Origin: Oscillospiraceae bacterium
GTDB taxonomy: Bacteria; Bacillota; Clostridia; WRLR01
Reading direction: 5' to 3'
Length of the DNA: 64,000 nt
Assembly (NCBI GenBank): GCA_009777515.1
Contig: WRLR01000001.1
Coordinates: forward strand, 1 to 64,000
The notes beneath the pieces are model-generated. The model saw only the letters and a list, made by a program, of their open reading frames with translations. It ran no database searches and had not been told where the DNA came from. The position numbers and the translations under genes are program-made. Each line of letters opens with the position of its first letter. The stretch's first letter is position 1. This document shows, one piece after another, positions 1-9,079 of this stretch.

Positions 1-1
1 G

Positions 2-670
2 CTCGCATTCAACATGAGCGGCGGGTTGCAACCCAAGCTGGTCATAACAATAGCGGACGGCGCGCCCATCCCGACGGCGCCGACGCCGATCACGCCGCAA
101 ATGCCTGTCAACCCATTCGTCGATGTCCTGGGGACCGACTGGTTCATCGACGATGTAATATATGTCTACGACAAGGGCTTGATGATGGGCACAAACACCG
201 AACCCATGCGGTTCAGCCCGCAAATGACGACGACCCGCGCCATGATCGTGACCATTTTGTACCGCATGGAGGGTGAACCGGGCGCAACCGGTTTTGGCAA
301 CCCGTTTAGCGATGTAGCGGCGGGGCAATGGTACACAGATGCCGTATTATGGGCGGCGGCCAACGGCATCGTATCAGGCTATGGCGACGGTATATTCGGT
401 ACGGACGACGAAATCACAAGAGAGGACTTAGTGGTCATCCTCGACCGCTACGCCTTCTATGCAAGACTGACATTGCCCGCAATACGCGAATACATAGGCT
501 TCGCTGACGATGCGGAAATCGCCAGCTACGCTAAGGGCGCAGTGGAAAAATTCTACAAAGCCGGCATCGTCAACGGCATGCCGCACAACCTATTTGACCC
601 ATTAGGCGACGCCAAAAGGGCCGAAGTGGCCGCCATGCTGCACAGATTCCTGGAAGCGGCGGAACGATAA
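2..670 (+). CDS. S-layer homology (SLH) domain protein, C-terminal part (5' end outside window)
   Basis: The reading frame is already open at base 2, so the start lies outside the window. The visible ~222 residues are three successive SLH repeats. The first has a DWFIDDVIYVYDKGLM core, the second NPFSDVAAGQWYTDAV, and the third ends in KRAEVAAMLHRF. A short Pro/Thr-rich linker precedes them. Three SLH repeats at a C-terminus normally tether an exported protein to cell-wall polymers, so this should be a surface protein whose functional part is upstream. A strong hairpin terminator follows the stop. The next gene, metG, converges on it. Confidence 0.85.
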   Translation, partial: LAFNMSGGLQPKLVITIADGAPIPTAPTPITPQMPVNPFVDVLGTDWFIDDVIYVYDKGLMMGTNTEPMRFSPQMTTTRAMIVTILYRMEGEPGATGFGNPFSDVAAGQWYTDAVLWAAANGIVSGYGDGIFGTDDEITREDLVVILDRYAFYARLTLPAIREYIGFADDAEIASYAKGAVEKFYKAGIVNGMPHNLFDPLGDAKRAEVAAMLHRFLEAAER

Positions 671-707
671 GCTTCGCAGGCAAATAGCATAATCGATACC
701 ATAGAGA

Positions 708-749
708 ACGCGCCCGGCAAGGCACACCAATCCCTGCCGGGCGCGTTTT
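708..749 (+). terminator. Intrinsic terminator after the SLH gene
   Basis: A perfect 12-bp stem (ACGCGCCCGGCA pairing with TGCCGGGCGCGT at 735-746) with a 15-nt loop runs into TTTT at 746-749. It sits 38 bp after the stop of the SLH gene and between convergent genes. Confidence 0.8.
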
Positions 750-833
750 CGAAAAACGTTGAATACAACAAAGCCTGATATGAATTATGTGAGTACTGAT
801 ATTACTCAGCGAGTGAATACCAGTTATACGCTT

Positions 834-2954
834 TTATGGGTTGTTTATGAGTTGGCTTTCGTGTTTTTTGAAAAAATCTACGCGCTGCTCTAAAAATGTA
901 AATTTTATATTTTCCGGTTCCGGCGCCAGTTCATGCAGTGTCTTGAATATATTGTCCCAGGAAAAAAACGTCTTATTGTTGCAGCCCGGCAGCAGATAGT
1001 CCGCTATCATCTCCGCGCCGTTCGGCGCCAGTGGGTGCACGAGCACAGCGGCTACCCGCAGCATATGCAGCGTATCGGACAGGATTTGGCTACGCAAAAC
1101 GGCGCCGTCCGTCCCGCCGCCGGTATCGCCATCCGCATTGGCGGATTTGTCCACGGTGGCGGCTTTGTCCGCAGCGGAGTTTCTATCCGCAGCGGAGTCT
1201 TTGTCCGCTTTGTCGGCTTCTTTTATGCCCCTGTCCCAGTCTTTGTTGATGCGCCGGATATACGCGTCGAGCAGGTTCATCACCTGGTGGAACTCGCAGC
1301 GCGAAATCAGCGCCTCGTAGTCCAGCGCGGCCTCGGCGGCGGCGTCGCGCGCCCCCTGCGACGGCTGGGCGGCAGGGTGCGCGCCGCCATAGTGCTTCTG
1401 CGACGTGTAGAAGCATGAGCGGGCTATCCTGTTGAGCACGTTCGTCAAAAGATTGCCGTCCTTGAGCACCGGGTCCGCGTCCTTTTCGTTTGCGCCCGGG
1501 TTTAAGGGCTTGGGCGCGAAGCTTACGCTGCGCAGACCCAAGCCGAGGGCTAGGAAGTGCGCACGGAGCTGGTCGGCTGTGTAGTGCGCCAACAGCTCGT
1601 CGGCCATCGGCGGCTTGACGGCGCCGGAAGAGCTGGCTTTTTTATTTAAAAACAATATATGGTTGGATACGATAAGGTCTGTCAGCGACAGATCGCCGTC
1701 CCCCGGGGAGGCCGAAGGCTCGCTGCCCTGCATGCCGAGGAATATGGCTGTCTGCGCTGGGCCGTAAAAATAGATATTGTCCTGGCCGATGAACTGGTAG
1801 ACCTTCGCGCGGGGGCTGGCCCACCATTTTTTCCATTCGCCCTCCGGCGCTCCGTTTTCACTCAAATATGTGTCCGTGAACGAGATCGGCGCCCAGAGCG
1901 ATTCCGGCCACACCCATATGGTCAGCCCCTCCAGCCCGTCGAGCGGGGGGGCGGGGACGCCCCAGTCGAGATTGCCCGTAAGCCGGAACGGCACGATGGT
2001 CTTCCCCGTGCGGTACCGGATTCCGTTGGCGGAAAGGCGGCCGCAGGCGGCCTCGCGGTCGCCAAGCTGCGTGAAGACAAGCTTGACGCTCGATGATTTG
2101 CCGTCGTCCTCCAATTTGTATTCAGGCAGCCCTTCCAGCCCCTCCAGCTCCGCCAAAAAGTCGCGCATCAAGTATATGATGGGCGGTTCCAAAAACTCGT
2201 TAATGCCCTTGGCTACAAACGGCCTGGTGGTCGCCCGCCCGCCAAACTCGTCGGCCCATTTTTGCAAAAGTGGGCGCAACTCCTCCATTTTTACATACCA
2301 ATTTACTGACTCGCGCAGCTCGGGGGTCTTGCCGGATAGCGAGCTTATTGGCGCGATTAGGTCCTGCGGCATGTATTGGTGGCCGAGATCGCACTCGTCG
2401 GCGTATCCCTTTTCGGACCTGCAGCCCTCGACGGGGCACCGCCCGATAACCTGCCGCCCGTTCAGGAAAACGCCCCGCTCCGTGTCGTAAAACTGCGCGC
2501 TTGACATCTTTGCCAAATGCCCGTTTGCATGCAGCCCGCGCAGAAAAAGATCGGACATGTCTTTATGGCGCCTGGCTGCCGGCTCGACGCTGGAGCCGCC
2601 AAAAAAGTCTAACGATATTTTATAGTCGGCAAGCGTTTTTTTGTGCGCTTCGTAGTTGCTTTGCGCTAGCTGCTCTATCGTGCCGCCGTACTCGCCCGAC
2701 TCCACGCGCTTCCTGTAGTCCTCCGCCAGCGGGGAGCCGTAGCAGTCGGTGCCGGACACAAAAATGACGTTTTCGCTTCCGATGCGGTCGCGCAGGAAAC
2801 GCGCGAGCATGTCCGCGTGGACATAGTAGCCGCCGATATGGGCAAAGTGCAGGGGCTTGTTGCCGTACGGCATCCCGCCCGTGACGACCGCCCGCTCCGG
2901 GAACGCCGGGCGCGCCGCCTTTTTTTTGTTTAATGAACCGTTATCATTATCCAT
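834..2954 (-). CDS. metG: Methionyl-tRNA synthetase-like class I tRNA ligase, divergent motifs
   Basis: This protein of about 706 residues should charge tRNA-Met with methionine in the cytoplasm. The N-terminal Rossmann region has the MetRS landmarks: GMPYGNKPLH, then HIGG where HIGH-type motifs sit, then FVSGTDCYGSP. A Cys4-type knuckle follows (CPVEGCRS...CDLGHQY), then an anticodon-binding helical domain. The KMSKS loop reads KKASSS, a clear departure from the family. A repetitive Asp/Ala/Lys-rich insertion (ADKADKDSAADRNSAADK and onward) interrupts the C-terminal third. No C-terminal OB-fold is present. The ATG at 2954 is chosen; a TTG lies three codons upstream. gltX lies upstream on the same strand. 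It may be a MetRS paralogue rather than the only copy. Confidence 0.85.
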   Translation of the reverse strand: MDNDNGSLNKKKAARPAFPERAVVTGGMPYGNKPLHFAHIGGYYVHADMLARFLRDRIGSENVIFVSGTDCYGSPLAEDYRKRVESGEYGGTIEQLAQSNYEAHKKTLADYKISLDFFGGSSVEPAARRHKDMSDLFLRGLHANGHLAKMSSAQFYDTERGVFLNGRQVIGRCPVEGCRSEKGYADECDLGHQYMPQDLIAPISSLSGKTPELRESVNWYVKMEELRPLLQKWADEFGGRATTRPFVAKGINEFLEPPIIYLMRDFLAELEGLEGLPEYKLEDDGKSSSVKLVFTQLGDREAACGRLSANGIRYRTGKTIVPFRLTGNLDWGVPAPPLDGLEGLTIWVWPESLWAPISFTDTYLSENGAPEGEWKKWWASPRAKVYQFIGQDNIYFYGPAQTAIFLGMQGSEPSASPGDGDLSLTDLIVSNHILFLNKKASSSGAVKPPMADELLAHYTADQLRAHFLALGLGLRSVSFAPKPLNPGANEKDADPVLKDGNLLTNVLNRIARSCFYTSQKHYGGAHPAAQPSQGARDAAAEAALDYEALISRCEFHQVMNLLDAYIRRINKDWDRGIKEADKADKDSAADRNSAADKAATVDKSANADGDTGGGTDGAVLRSQILSDTLHMLRVAAVLVHPLAPNGAEMIADYLLPGCNNKTFFSWDNIFKTLHELAPEPENIKFTFLEQRVDFFKKHESQLINNP

Positions 2955-2992
2955 ATGATACAATGCCTCAATTCATATACCTTGTGGTACAC

Positions 2993-3011
2993 GGACGAAC
3001 ACTGTTCGTCC
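2993..3011. repeat. Palindrome related to the dispersed TA-ended element (relic)
   Basis: The 19-nt palindrome GGACGAACACTGTTCGTCC followed by CTACATG matches the internal palindromes of the two elements at 24641-24769 and 29794-29932. The inverted termini are not recognisable here, so it is probably a decayed fragment in the metG-gltX gap. Confidence 0.5.
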
Positions 3012-3107
3012 CTACATGCGCCTGTGAACCTGCGGAGCGGTCGCAAACCATCCGTTTGGGACGGCTCGGCTTTCTTCCGGTCCTCTATCAACCTTATTAT
3101 ATGCAAA

Positions 3108-4553
3108 TCACAAAAGGCCTATGGCCGCTTCCAGCCTCCTTACGCTCTCATCGCGCCCCAGGATTTCAAGGATCTCGACGGCGCCGCCCGGCGTCACCGG
3201 CAGCCCGGACAGGGCGACGCGCAGCGGCCATAGGAGCTGGCCGCTTTTCATTCCGTTCTCCGACGCGTGCGCGTTCAGGGCGGCGTGGATGGTATCGCCG
3301 TCCCAGTGCGCCAGCCCCCGCAGGAGCGGCAGAGCGGCGGACAGTGCGGTTTTTGCCGTCGCAGCGTCGGTCTTCATTTTTTTATGCGTGTAGAGATCGG
3401 CGGAGAAAGCGGGCATCGCTTCCAAAAAACCGATCATGTCGGGTATTTCGCTCAAAACCTCTGTGCGCCTGGACAGCGTCTGCGCTATCTTCATAGTGTC
3501 CAGGCGGGGGTCCTTGATGGCCTTTTTTATATATGGCAGCGCGAGCGCATGGAACTCCTCCGGGGATTTGCGGCGGATGTATTCCGCGTTGAAATACCGG
3601 AGCTTAGCCATGTCCATATTTGAAGGCGATTTGCTGATGCCCCCGATGGAAAAAACGCGCGTCAGCTCGTCGAGCGTGTAGAACTCGCGGTTGTCGGGCG
3701 GGGACCAGCCCAGCATGGCGATGAAATTGATCACTGCTTCGGGCAGGTAGCCCATGTCCAGCAGGTCGACGAACGAGGGGTCGCCCTCCCGCTTGGACAG
3801 CTTGCGGCCGCCCTCCTTCACTATCTGCGGGAGGTGGACATATACCGGGACGTCCCACCCGAAGGACTCGTACAGCAGATTGTATTTGGGCGTGGACGAC
3901 AAATATTCCGAGCCGCGAATGACATGCGTTATCGCCATTTGGTGATCGTCCACGACATTGGCGAAGTTGTATGTGGGCAGGCCGTCCGACTTCAATAGTA
4001 TTTGGTCTTCTAGCTCGCTGTTGTCGAACTCGATTTCGCCATATACGGCGTCCACAAACACCGTTTTTCCCGACGCGGGCATTTTTTGGCGTATGACGAA
4101 CTCGTCGCCCCGCTCCAGCCTGCCCCGGACGTCGTCCGGCTGCAGGGACAGGCAGTGCCGGTCGTACATGTTCGTCTTGCCGGCCGCCTCGTTTTCGGCC
4201 CTCAGCGCGGCGAGCCGCTCCTTTGTGCAGAAACAATAATACGCGGCGCCCCGGTCAATCAGCTCCTTCGCATGGTCCATATAGCCGTCCTTGCGCTCGC
4301 TTTGGATATATGGGCCGTACGGGCCGCCGACGTCAGGCCCCTCGTCGTGCCGGAGGCCGGCCATGCGGAGCGATTCGTAGACCAGCTCGATCGCGCCTTC
4401 GACCAGCCGGTTTTGGTCGGTGTCTTCGATGCGCAGGATAAAACTCCCGTTTTGGGATTTCGCTATCAGGTACTCATAGAGCGCGGTCCGGAGGTTGCCT
4501 ACATGCATGGAACCGGTCGGGCTGGGCGCGTACCGTGTGCGGATTGCCGCCAT
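3108..4553 (-). CDS. gltX: Glutamyl-tRNA synthetase
   Basis: This 481-residue class I synthetase attaches glutamate to tRNA-Glu (and possibly tRNA-Gln in organisms using GatCAB). The start MAAIRTRYAPSPTG carries the HIGH-type motif as MHVGNLRTALY. The catalytic core includes ILRIEDTDQNRLVEG, the KMSKS loop is KLSKREGD, and an all-helical anticodon-binding C-terminus follows. The length is typical. The RBS AAGGAG lies just upstream of the ATG. It is transcribed ahead of metG on the minus strand, probably from the promoter at 4667-4695. No glutamine-specific features are obvious, but discriminating or non-discriminating type cannot be read from sequence alone. Confidence 0.96.
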   Translation of the reverse strand: MAAIRTRYAPSPTGSMHVGNLRTALYEYLIAKSQNGSFILRIEDTDQNRLVEGAIELVYESLRMAGLRHDEGPDVGGPYGPYIQSERKDGYMDHAKELIDRGAAYYCFCTKERLAALRAENEAAGKTNMYDRHCLSLQPDDVRGRLERGDEFVIRQKMPASGKTVFVDAVYGEIEFDNSELEDQILLKSDGLPTYNFANVVDDHQMAITHVIRGSEYLSSTPKYNLLYESFGWDVPVYVHLPQIVKEGGRKLSKREGDPSFVDLLDMGYLPEAVINFIAMLGWSPPDNREFYTLDELTRVFSIGGISKSPSNMDMAKLRYFNAEYIRRKSPEEFHALALPYIKKAIKDPRLDTMKIAQTLSRRTEVLSEIPDMIGFLEAMPAFSADLYTHKKMKTDAATAKTALSAALPLLRGLAHWDGDTIHAALNAHASENGMKSGQLLWPLRVALSGLPVTPGGAVEILEILGRDESVRRLEAAIGLL

Positions 4554-4666
4554 GGCTGTACTCCTTCATCATGATTAATCATGATTAATTGATAATAATT
4601 ATTTGAAATTAATGGTAAATAGCATTATGTTTGCTATGGGCAATTATTATGGATAATTAATATTGC

Positions 4667-4695
4667 ATTATACAGCTATATGCGGTATCTTACAA
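4667..4695 (-). promoter_or_regulatory. Sigma-A-type promoter for gltX
   Basis: On the minus strand TTGTAA (4695-4690) and TATAAT (4672-4667) are separated by 17 bp. The ~110-bp leader to gltX is very AT-rich and contains the direct repeat CATGATTAAT. No T-box consensus was seen. Confidence 0.6.
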
Positions 4696-4717
4696 GAAAA
4701 ATCAATTCGAGGTGCGC

Positions 4718-6793
4718 ATGGATAACGCGGGCAACGGTATTTTAATGCACAAGGTGACGGTTAGCCGGGGTGTGGTCGACAGTGGTGGCGGAATCGCCGG
4801 CGGTAGGGAGCTAACGCTAAGCGCCGAGCACGGCGAGAATCTGTACCATTTGCTGAGGCGATCGGGCGTCGGCCTGGTCGCGCCCTGCGGAGGGGGGAGG
4901 CGCTGCGGCAAATGTCTTGTGCGCGTCATCACGGACTTGTCCGATATGGCCCCGCCCTCGCCGGAGGAAAAAATGCTGTTGACGGACGCATCATTGGAAG
5001 GCGGACTCCGCCTCGCGTGCTTTATCGACGTCGTTTGTGATATGTCAATCGCACTGGCGCCCTCGTCCGCCGCGACCGCGAAAATTATGACGTCCGGCGT
5101 CGAGCTGGAGTTAGCGCCGTCGCCGTTCGTGAGAAAATATGCCATCGACGTTGAAGCGCAAACGTTGAGCTCGCAGGCCCCGGACGCGGAAAATATAGCG
5201 AAGGCCCTCTCCGGGGTATTGGCGGCTCAGCCCGCTTCTGCGCCTGCATCGCACCCCGCGCCCTCTGCGTCGCCTGCTCAGCCCACGTCGCTCGCGCAAC
5301 CCGCACCATCTGCACCGCCCGTGCCGCCCGCGTCACCCGCGCCGTCTGCGCCCGAAACACCATTGTACAGCGGCACTGCCGCCATCGCCCCTGATATTTT
5401 TGCCGGCGCCGACATATTGAGAACCTTGCCGGACGCCGTCGCTCAGGGCGGTGGCCGCGTCACCTGCGTCCTGGCGGGCAGGCGGATCACGGGCGTCGAG
5501 CCGGGCGATACGAGCGGGCGCTGCTTTGGCGCCGCGTTTGATTTGGGCACCACGACGATTGCCGGCTACCTGTACGACATGGCGGACGGTAGGCTGGCCG
5601 CTGTGGCCTCTGCGTTGAATCCGCAGGCCGCGTACGGCGCCGACGTGATAACAAGGATCAACTATGCCTCGGCCGAATCGGGTGGGGCGGAGGAAATGAG
5701 GGAGTGCGCCCTGCGCGAAATCAACCTGATGCTTTCGCGGCTGGCAGGGCAGTGCGGCGCCGAGCCGGGCGATATCTATAGCGTATATGTAACCGGGAAC
5801 ACGACGATGCTCCATTTATTTATGGGGCTGCCTGCGGCGAAAATAGCCGTCGCCCCGTTCATCCCGGTCACGACGGGCATGTGCTTGATGTCCCGGCGGG
5901 AGTCGGGGCTTTTGATGAGCGAATCCGGCGTCGCCGTGTGCCTGCCGGGCGTTTCCGCGTATGTCGGCGCGGATACGCTGGCGGCCGTCCTGGCATGCGG
6001 CATGGATGCCTCCGACGATATGAACGTGCTCATCGACATCGGCACGAACGGCGAAATAGTCGTCGGCGGCAGGGGGGATCTGTACGCCTGCTCGACGGCA
6101 GCCGGGCCCGCCTTTGAAGGGGCGAGCATCAGTTGCGGGGTGGGCGGCGTGGAGGGAGCTGTCGACTCCGTGCAGTTTGGCGCTGACGGCGCCGTTACGC
6201 TCACCACTATCGGGGGCGCGCCCGCGATTGGCATATGCGGGTCGGGCCTGGTGGACGCGGTCGCGCAGATGCTCCGCCACAAAATCATCGACGAAACGGG
6301 CAGGCTGCTGGAAGCCGACGAGGCGGAGGACGAGGGGGCGCCGCGCGCCCTGTGCGACCGCCTGGTCACATTGGGCGACGGGGCGCGCGCGTTCATGCTG
6401 GCGCCCGCCGGGGACATGCAGATAGGCATTTACATCACGCAGCGCGACGTGCGTGAAATACAGAACGCGAAAGCCGCCATAGCGGCCGGCATACAGACGC
6501 TGCTCAAAAAGGCCGGGCTCGGCGCCGGGGACATTGGCCGCCTTTACCTGGCGGGCGGGTTCGGCAACTACATAAGGGTGCAGAGCGCCCTGGACATAGG
6601 CCTGATATTGCGCGACTTCGAAGGGCGGATAACCCCTGCGGGCAACGCCGCCGGCGCCGGGGCGTCCGCTGCGCTGCTGTCGACCGAAGCCGTTGGCCGC
6701 CTCACGGAGATGTCGCGCAAGGTAAAATATATCGAGTTGTCCGCCTCCCCCGATTTCACCAACGCATATATCGAATGCATGACCTTTGAATGA
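4718..6793 (+). CDS. RACo-like reductive activator of corrinoid proteins (2Fe-2S + ASKHA domain)
   Basis: About 691 residues. The N-terminal plant-type ferredoxin domain has a CX5CX2C cluster (PCGGGRRCGKC) plus a later Cys (RLACF), binding [2Fe-2S]. The C-terminal ASKHA ATPase-type domain has the phosphate loop FDLGTTTIAGY, then LIDIGTNGEIV and LAGGFGNYI. Family members use ATP to drive one electron onto inactive Co(II) corrinoid proteins of methyltransferase systems. An Ala/Pro/Ser-rich linker of ~50 residues (about positions 170-220) separates the halves and is unusually long. The ATG at 4718 is chosen because GAGG lies 5 bp before it; a GTG two codons upstream is unlikely. No corrinoid protein or methyltransferase is adjacent, so the partner is unknown. 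Confidence 0.85.
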   Translation: MDNAGNGILMHKVTVSRGVVDSGGGIAGGRELTLSAEHGENLYHLLRRSGVGLVAPCGGGRRCGKCLVRVITDLSDMAPPSPEEKMLLTDASLEGGLRLACFIDVVCDMSIALAPSSAATAKIMTSGVELELAPSPFVRKYAIDVEAQTLSSQAPDAENIAKALSGVLAAQPASAPASHPAPSASPAQPTSLAQPAPSAPPVPPASPAPSAPETPLYSGTAAIAPDIFAGADILRTLPDAVAQGGGRVTCVLAGRRITGVEPGDTSGRCFGAAFDLGTTTIAGYLYDMADGRLAAVASALNPQAAYGADVITRINYASAESGGAEEMRECALREINLMLSRLAGQCGAEPGDIYSVYVTGNTTMLHLFMGLPAAKIAVAPFIPVTTGMCLMSRRESGLLMSESGVAVCLPGVSAYVGADTLAAVLACGMDASDDMNVLIDIGTNGEIVVGGRGDLYACSTAAGPAFEGASISCGVGGVEGAVDSVQFGADGAVTLTTIGGAPAIGICGSGLVDAVAQMLRHKIIDETGRLLEADEAEDEGAPRALCDRLVTLGDGARAFMLAPAGDMQIGIYITQRDVREIQNAKAAIAAGIQTLLKKAGLGAGDIGRLYLAGGFGNYIRVQSALDIGLILRDFEGRITPAGNAAGAGASAALLSTEAVGRLTEMSRKVKYIELSASPDFTNAYIECMTFE

Positions 6794-6816
6794 AAGCCGC
6801 CAAGAGCTAATCGAAA

Positions 6817-6876
6817 AAAAACGCAAATAAAAAACCAACGACCCTAAGGCCGTTGGCGTTTATTGCTTGTTTTTTT
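6817..6876 (-). terminator. Terminator after hup, possibly bidirectional
   Basis: The stem CCAACG (6835-6840)/CGTTGG (6851-6856) has further CC/GG pairing in the loop. Read on the minus strand it runs straight into six T and, a few bases on, eight more T, so it fits termination of hup transcripts. On the plus strand a T-run begins 13 nt after the stem and could serve the RACo-like gene. Confidence 0.7.
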
Positions 6877-6926
6877 AGTAAGGCCCGGTACTGCCGGGCT
6901 GTAGCCTACGTGCGGCTGATGTGCTG

Positions 6927-6966
6927 CTGACGTTCAGTAGATGAGACTGACGTACAGTAGATGTGT
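6927..6966. repeat. Two 20-bp imperfect direct repeats
   Basis: CTGACGTTCAGTAGATGAGA is followed directly by CTGACGTACAGTAGATGTGT. They lie between the terminator and the 3' end of hup. Confidence 0.7.
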
Positions 6967-6987
6967 GGCTGAAATGCGGCTGACGTC

Positions 6988-7263
6988 TTAGACGTTAATC
7001 ATATCTTTCAGGCTTTTGCCCGCCTTAAAGACAGGGGCCTTGGACGCAGGAATCTGGATCTCCTGGCTGGTCTGCGGGTTGCGCCCCTTGCGAGCGGCTC
7101 TTTTGCGTACTTCGAAAGTGCCAAAGCCAACGAGAACTACCTTGTCGTCTGCCTTAAGCGCGTCTTCAATGGCCGAAAGCGTCGCGTTCAACGCGGTCTC
7201 GCTGCTTTTTTTGTTTAAACCGGATTTTTCGGATATGGCATAGATTAAATCAGTCTTATTCAT
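6988..7263 (-). CDS. hup: HU family DNA-binding protein
   Basis: A 91-residue histone-like protein that wraps and bends DNA as a dimer. The sequence follows the family from MNKTDLIYAISEKSG through VGFGTFEVRKRAARKGRNP, the beta-arm with the conserved Arg-Asn-Pro, to the C-terminal VFKAGKSLKDMI. The family start MNKTD fits the ATG at 7263; AGGAGG lies 11 bp upstream. An in-frame TTG two codons earlier would sit 5 bp from the same RBS. It is a single-gene unit with its own promoter and terminator. Confidence 0.95.
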   Translation of the reverse strand: MNKTDLIYAISEKSGLNKKSSETALNATLSAIEDALKADDKVVLVGFGTFEVRKRAARKGRNPQTSQEIQIPASKAPVFKAGKSLKDMINV

Positions 7264-7299
7264 CCTCAAAAAAACCTCCTAATATTGAAATACGCAAAC

Positions 7300-7328
7300 A
7301 TTTTATACTCAAAAGTGAGTAACGTCAA
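7300..7328 (-). promoter_or_regulatory. Sigma-A-type promoter for hup
   Basis: On the minus strand TTGACG (7328-7323) and TAAAAT (7305-7300) are spaced 17 bp, about 37 bp before the start codon. Confidence 0.75.
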
Positions 7329-7378
7329 GCGTTTAAAGAAATCTTTTGTTTTAAATTGCCCTTTTTTATTGCGCTTTA

Positions 7379-7438
7379 GTGCGCCCGGATGTGCGATCGG
7401 AGGTGCGATCGGAGGTGCGCCCGGACGCGCCCGCCGAC
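7379..7438. repeat. 12-bp tandem array, five units
   Basis: The units are GTGCGCCCGGAT, GTGCGATCGGAG twice, GTGCGCCCGGAC and GCGCCCGCCGAC. The array lies between divergent promoters; its role is unknown. Confidence 0.8.
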
Positions 7439-7640
7439 GCGATATTTGCCGCCTGCCATCGAGGGCCTGCGGCGCAGATTGTTATTTTAGGTCTGGTATG
7501 ATGCGAACCAATGCTATATAATGTAATAATAATGCTAAAAGGAAAGCTATTAAGGAAAAAAGACTTATATGAAGCCTGATATTATATGCGACCCTTTTAC
7601 AAATGATCTTTTGCCGCCATAGCGCCGGAGAAAAATACTT

Positions 7641-9065
7641 ATGATTAATTACAAGGTTAGGGTTTACAGGGCTTTCGTTATTGTGCTTGCTGCCGTCGTC
7701 GTCGCAGCATTTGTCATATTCCAACTGACCCAGTTAATCACAAACGGTATAGCGCACTTGTCGGGCGCCACATCAAAAGCAAATTCGGAAATCGCCTCGA
7801 CCGAGGCTGGTGTCGCCGCGCCCGTAACGGCGCACACAGCTCAAAGCACAATCGGCGCGCAGGGCGCCACCACGACGCAAGGCACCGGCAATTCTCCTGG
7901 CGGTTGGCTGGGCGGCGGCGCAGACGGCGCGTTTGCGGGCTATCTGGGGCTGGCCGACGCGGCTGCAGGGTCCATAGTGGACGCCGACAGGTTTTTCGAG
8001 GTCAAAATGGCACGGAGCGGGGCGAACGCCGCCGTCCCGAATGGCATTTATTCGAAAGAGGGCTTGTCGCTGATGGCTGCCGCCGGGGCGGGCGCCGGGT
8101 ATGAAAATATTCTCGAGGACGTCCAGAGCGCGTATGGAACGGATGGCTCGAACGGTCCGAGCGGCTCGAACGGCTCGAGTGGCGCCGGCGACGCGGTAGA
8201 CGCCGGTGACGCGGGCGCTGCAGTAGACGCGGGAGACGCGGGCGCTGCGGGCGACGGCAGCCTTTCGCTGCCCCAGCAGTTGGCCGCGCGCGCCGCGCTG
8301 TACCCGAACAGCCCGCTTTCAGCCGTAAACACCGCCGCCACCATCGACGCCCCCTTCAACCATCTCCAACTCTCGTCATACGCGTCGCCGCTGGCAGGCG
8401 CCATGCTGTACGCAAACATGCTGCTCGAGGACAACAGGGACGCTATCGATTCTCTGGTGGCGCACGCGGATCGCCCCAGAAGGCCCATTTACCTGACCAT
8501 TGACGACGGGCCCTCGTCCTTGACAGGGCAGTTTCTCGATATTTTAAGGGAAAAGGGCGTACGCGCGACCTTTTTCGTGGTCGGGGCCAACGCCAGGCGC
8601 CACCCCGACGTCATACGCGAGATGTACGAGGGCGGGCACTGCATAGCCAACCACAGCTATACACACGACTACAACAGGCTTTACCAGTCGTCCTCCTCCC
8701 TGCGTTCGGAGCTGACGCGGTGCGACAACGTAATCAACGACATTTTGGGCTTCCAGTACACGTCCGGGATTTTTCGCTTCCCGGGCGGCAGCTCATATAA
8801 AACGGCTACCCAGTACAAAAGCGCGGTGAGGAACATGGGCTACAGGTATTATGACTGGAACTGCCTGAACGGCGACGCGCAGATAAGGGACAAATCGGCG
8901 GACAGCCTGTACAACTATATGCTGTCCACATACAAGGACCAATATGAAGTCATACTGCTGATGCACGACTCCGACACCAAGCAGACGACCGTCGACATGC
9001 TCGGGAGGGCCATAGACTTTTTCATAGAGAACGATTATGAGTTCTTCACGCTTGACGAAAAATAG
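7641..9065 (+). CDS. Membrane-anchored polysaccharide deacetylase (NodB/CE4 domain)
   Basis: 474 residues. One N-terminal membrane segment (about 9-32) is followed by a ~250-residue Ala/Gly/Ser-rich region with GDA repeats and then a CE4 deacetylase domain from about 280. Motif 1 TIDDGPSS carries the catalytic Asp and metal Asp (288/289). Motif 2 NHSYTHD gives metal ligands His338 and His342, and motif 3 is FRFPGG. CE4 enzymes remove N-acetyl groups from peptidoglycan or other cell-wall glycans outside the membrane. The substrate cannot be told; the length and PdaA-like motifs suggest peptidoglycan. The low-complexity stalk is unusually long. The next genes have a separate promoter. Confidence 0.88.
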   Translation: MINYKVRVYRAFVIVLAAVVVAAFVIFQLTQLITNGIAHLSGATSKANSEIASTEAGVAAPVTAHTAQSTIGAQGATTTQGTGNSPGGWLGGGADGAFAGYLGLADAAAGSIVDADRFFEVKMARSGANAAVPNGIYSKEGLSLMAAAGAGAGYENILEDVQSAYGTDGSNGPSGSNGSSGAGDAVDAGDAGAAVDAGDAGAAGDGSLSLPQQLAARAALYPNSPLSAVNTAATIDAPFNHLQLSSYASPLAGAMLYANMLLEDNRDAIDSLVAHADRPRRPIYLTIDDGPSSLTGQFLDILREKGVRATFFVVGANARRHPDVIREMYEGGHCIANHSYTHDYNRLYQSSSSLRSELTRCDNVINDILGFQYTSGIFRFPGGSSYKTATQYKSAVRNMGYRYYDWNCLNGDAQIRDKSADSLYNYMLSTYKDQYEVILLMHDSDTKQTTVDMLGRAIDFFIENDYEFFTLDEK

Positions 9066-9079
9066 CATCGGCGTATAAT
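9052..9079 (+). promoter_or_regulatory. Sigma-A-type promoter for the DUF1858–MATE pair
   Basis: TTGACG (9052-9057) and TATAAT (9074-9079) are spaced 16 bp. The promoter overlaps the end of the deacetylase gene. Confidence 0.65.

Larger units (their letters stand above)
7264..7640. other. Divergent intergenic region between hup and polysaccharide deacetylase
   Basis: This 377-bp gap holds the hup promoter at 7300-7328, a 12-bp tandem array at 7379-7438, and a TATAAT at about 7515 that may be the -10 element for the deacetylase gene, although no good -35 is seen. No convincing small gene was found. The leader to the deacetylase is about 110 bp. Confidence 0.6.

Noticed and set aside
4554-4700. 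T-box or other riboswitch upstream of gltX
   Set aside because: No TGGNACCGCG-like sequence or specifier/antiterminator structure was seen; the leader is a short AT-rich stretch.
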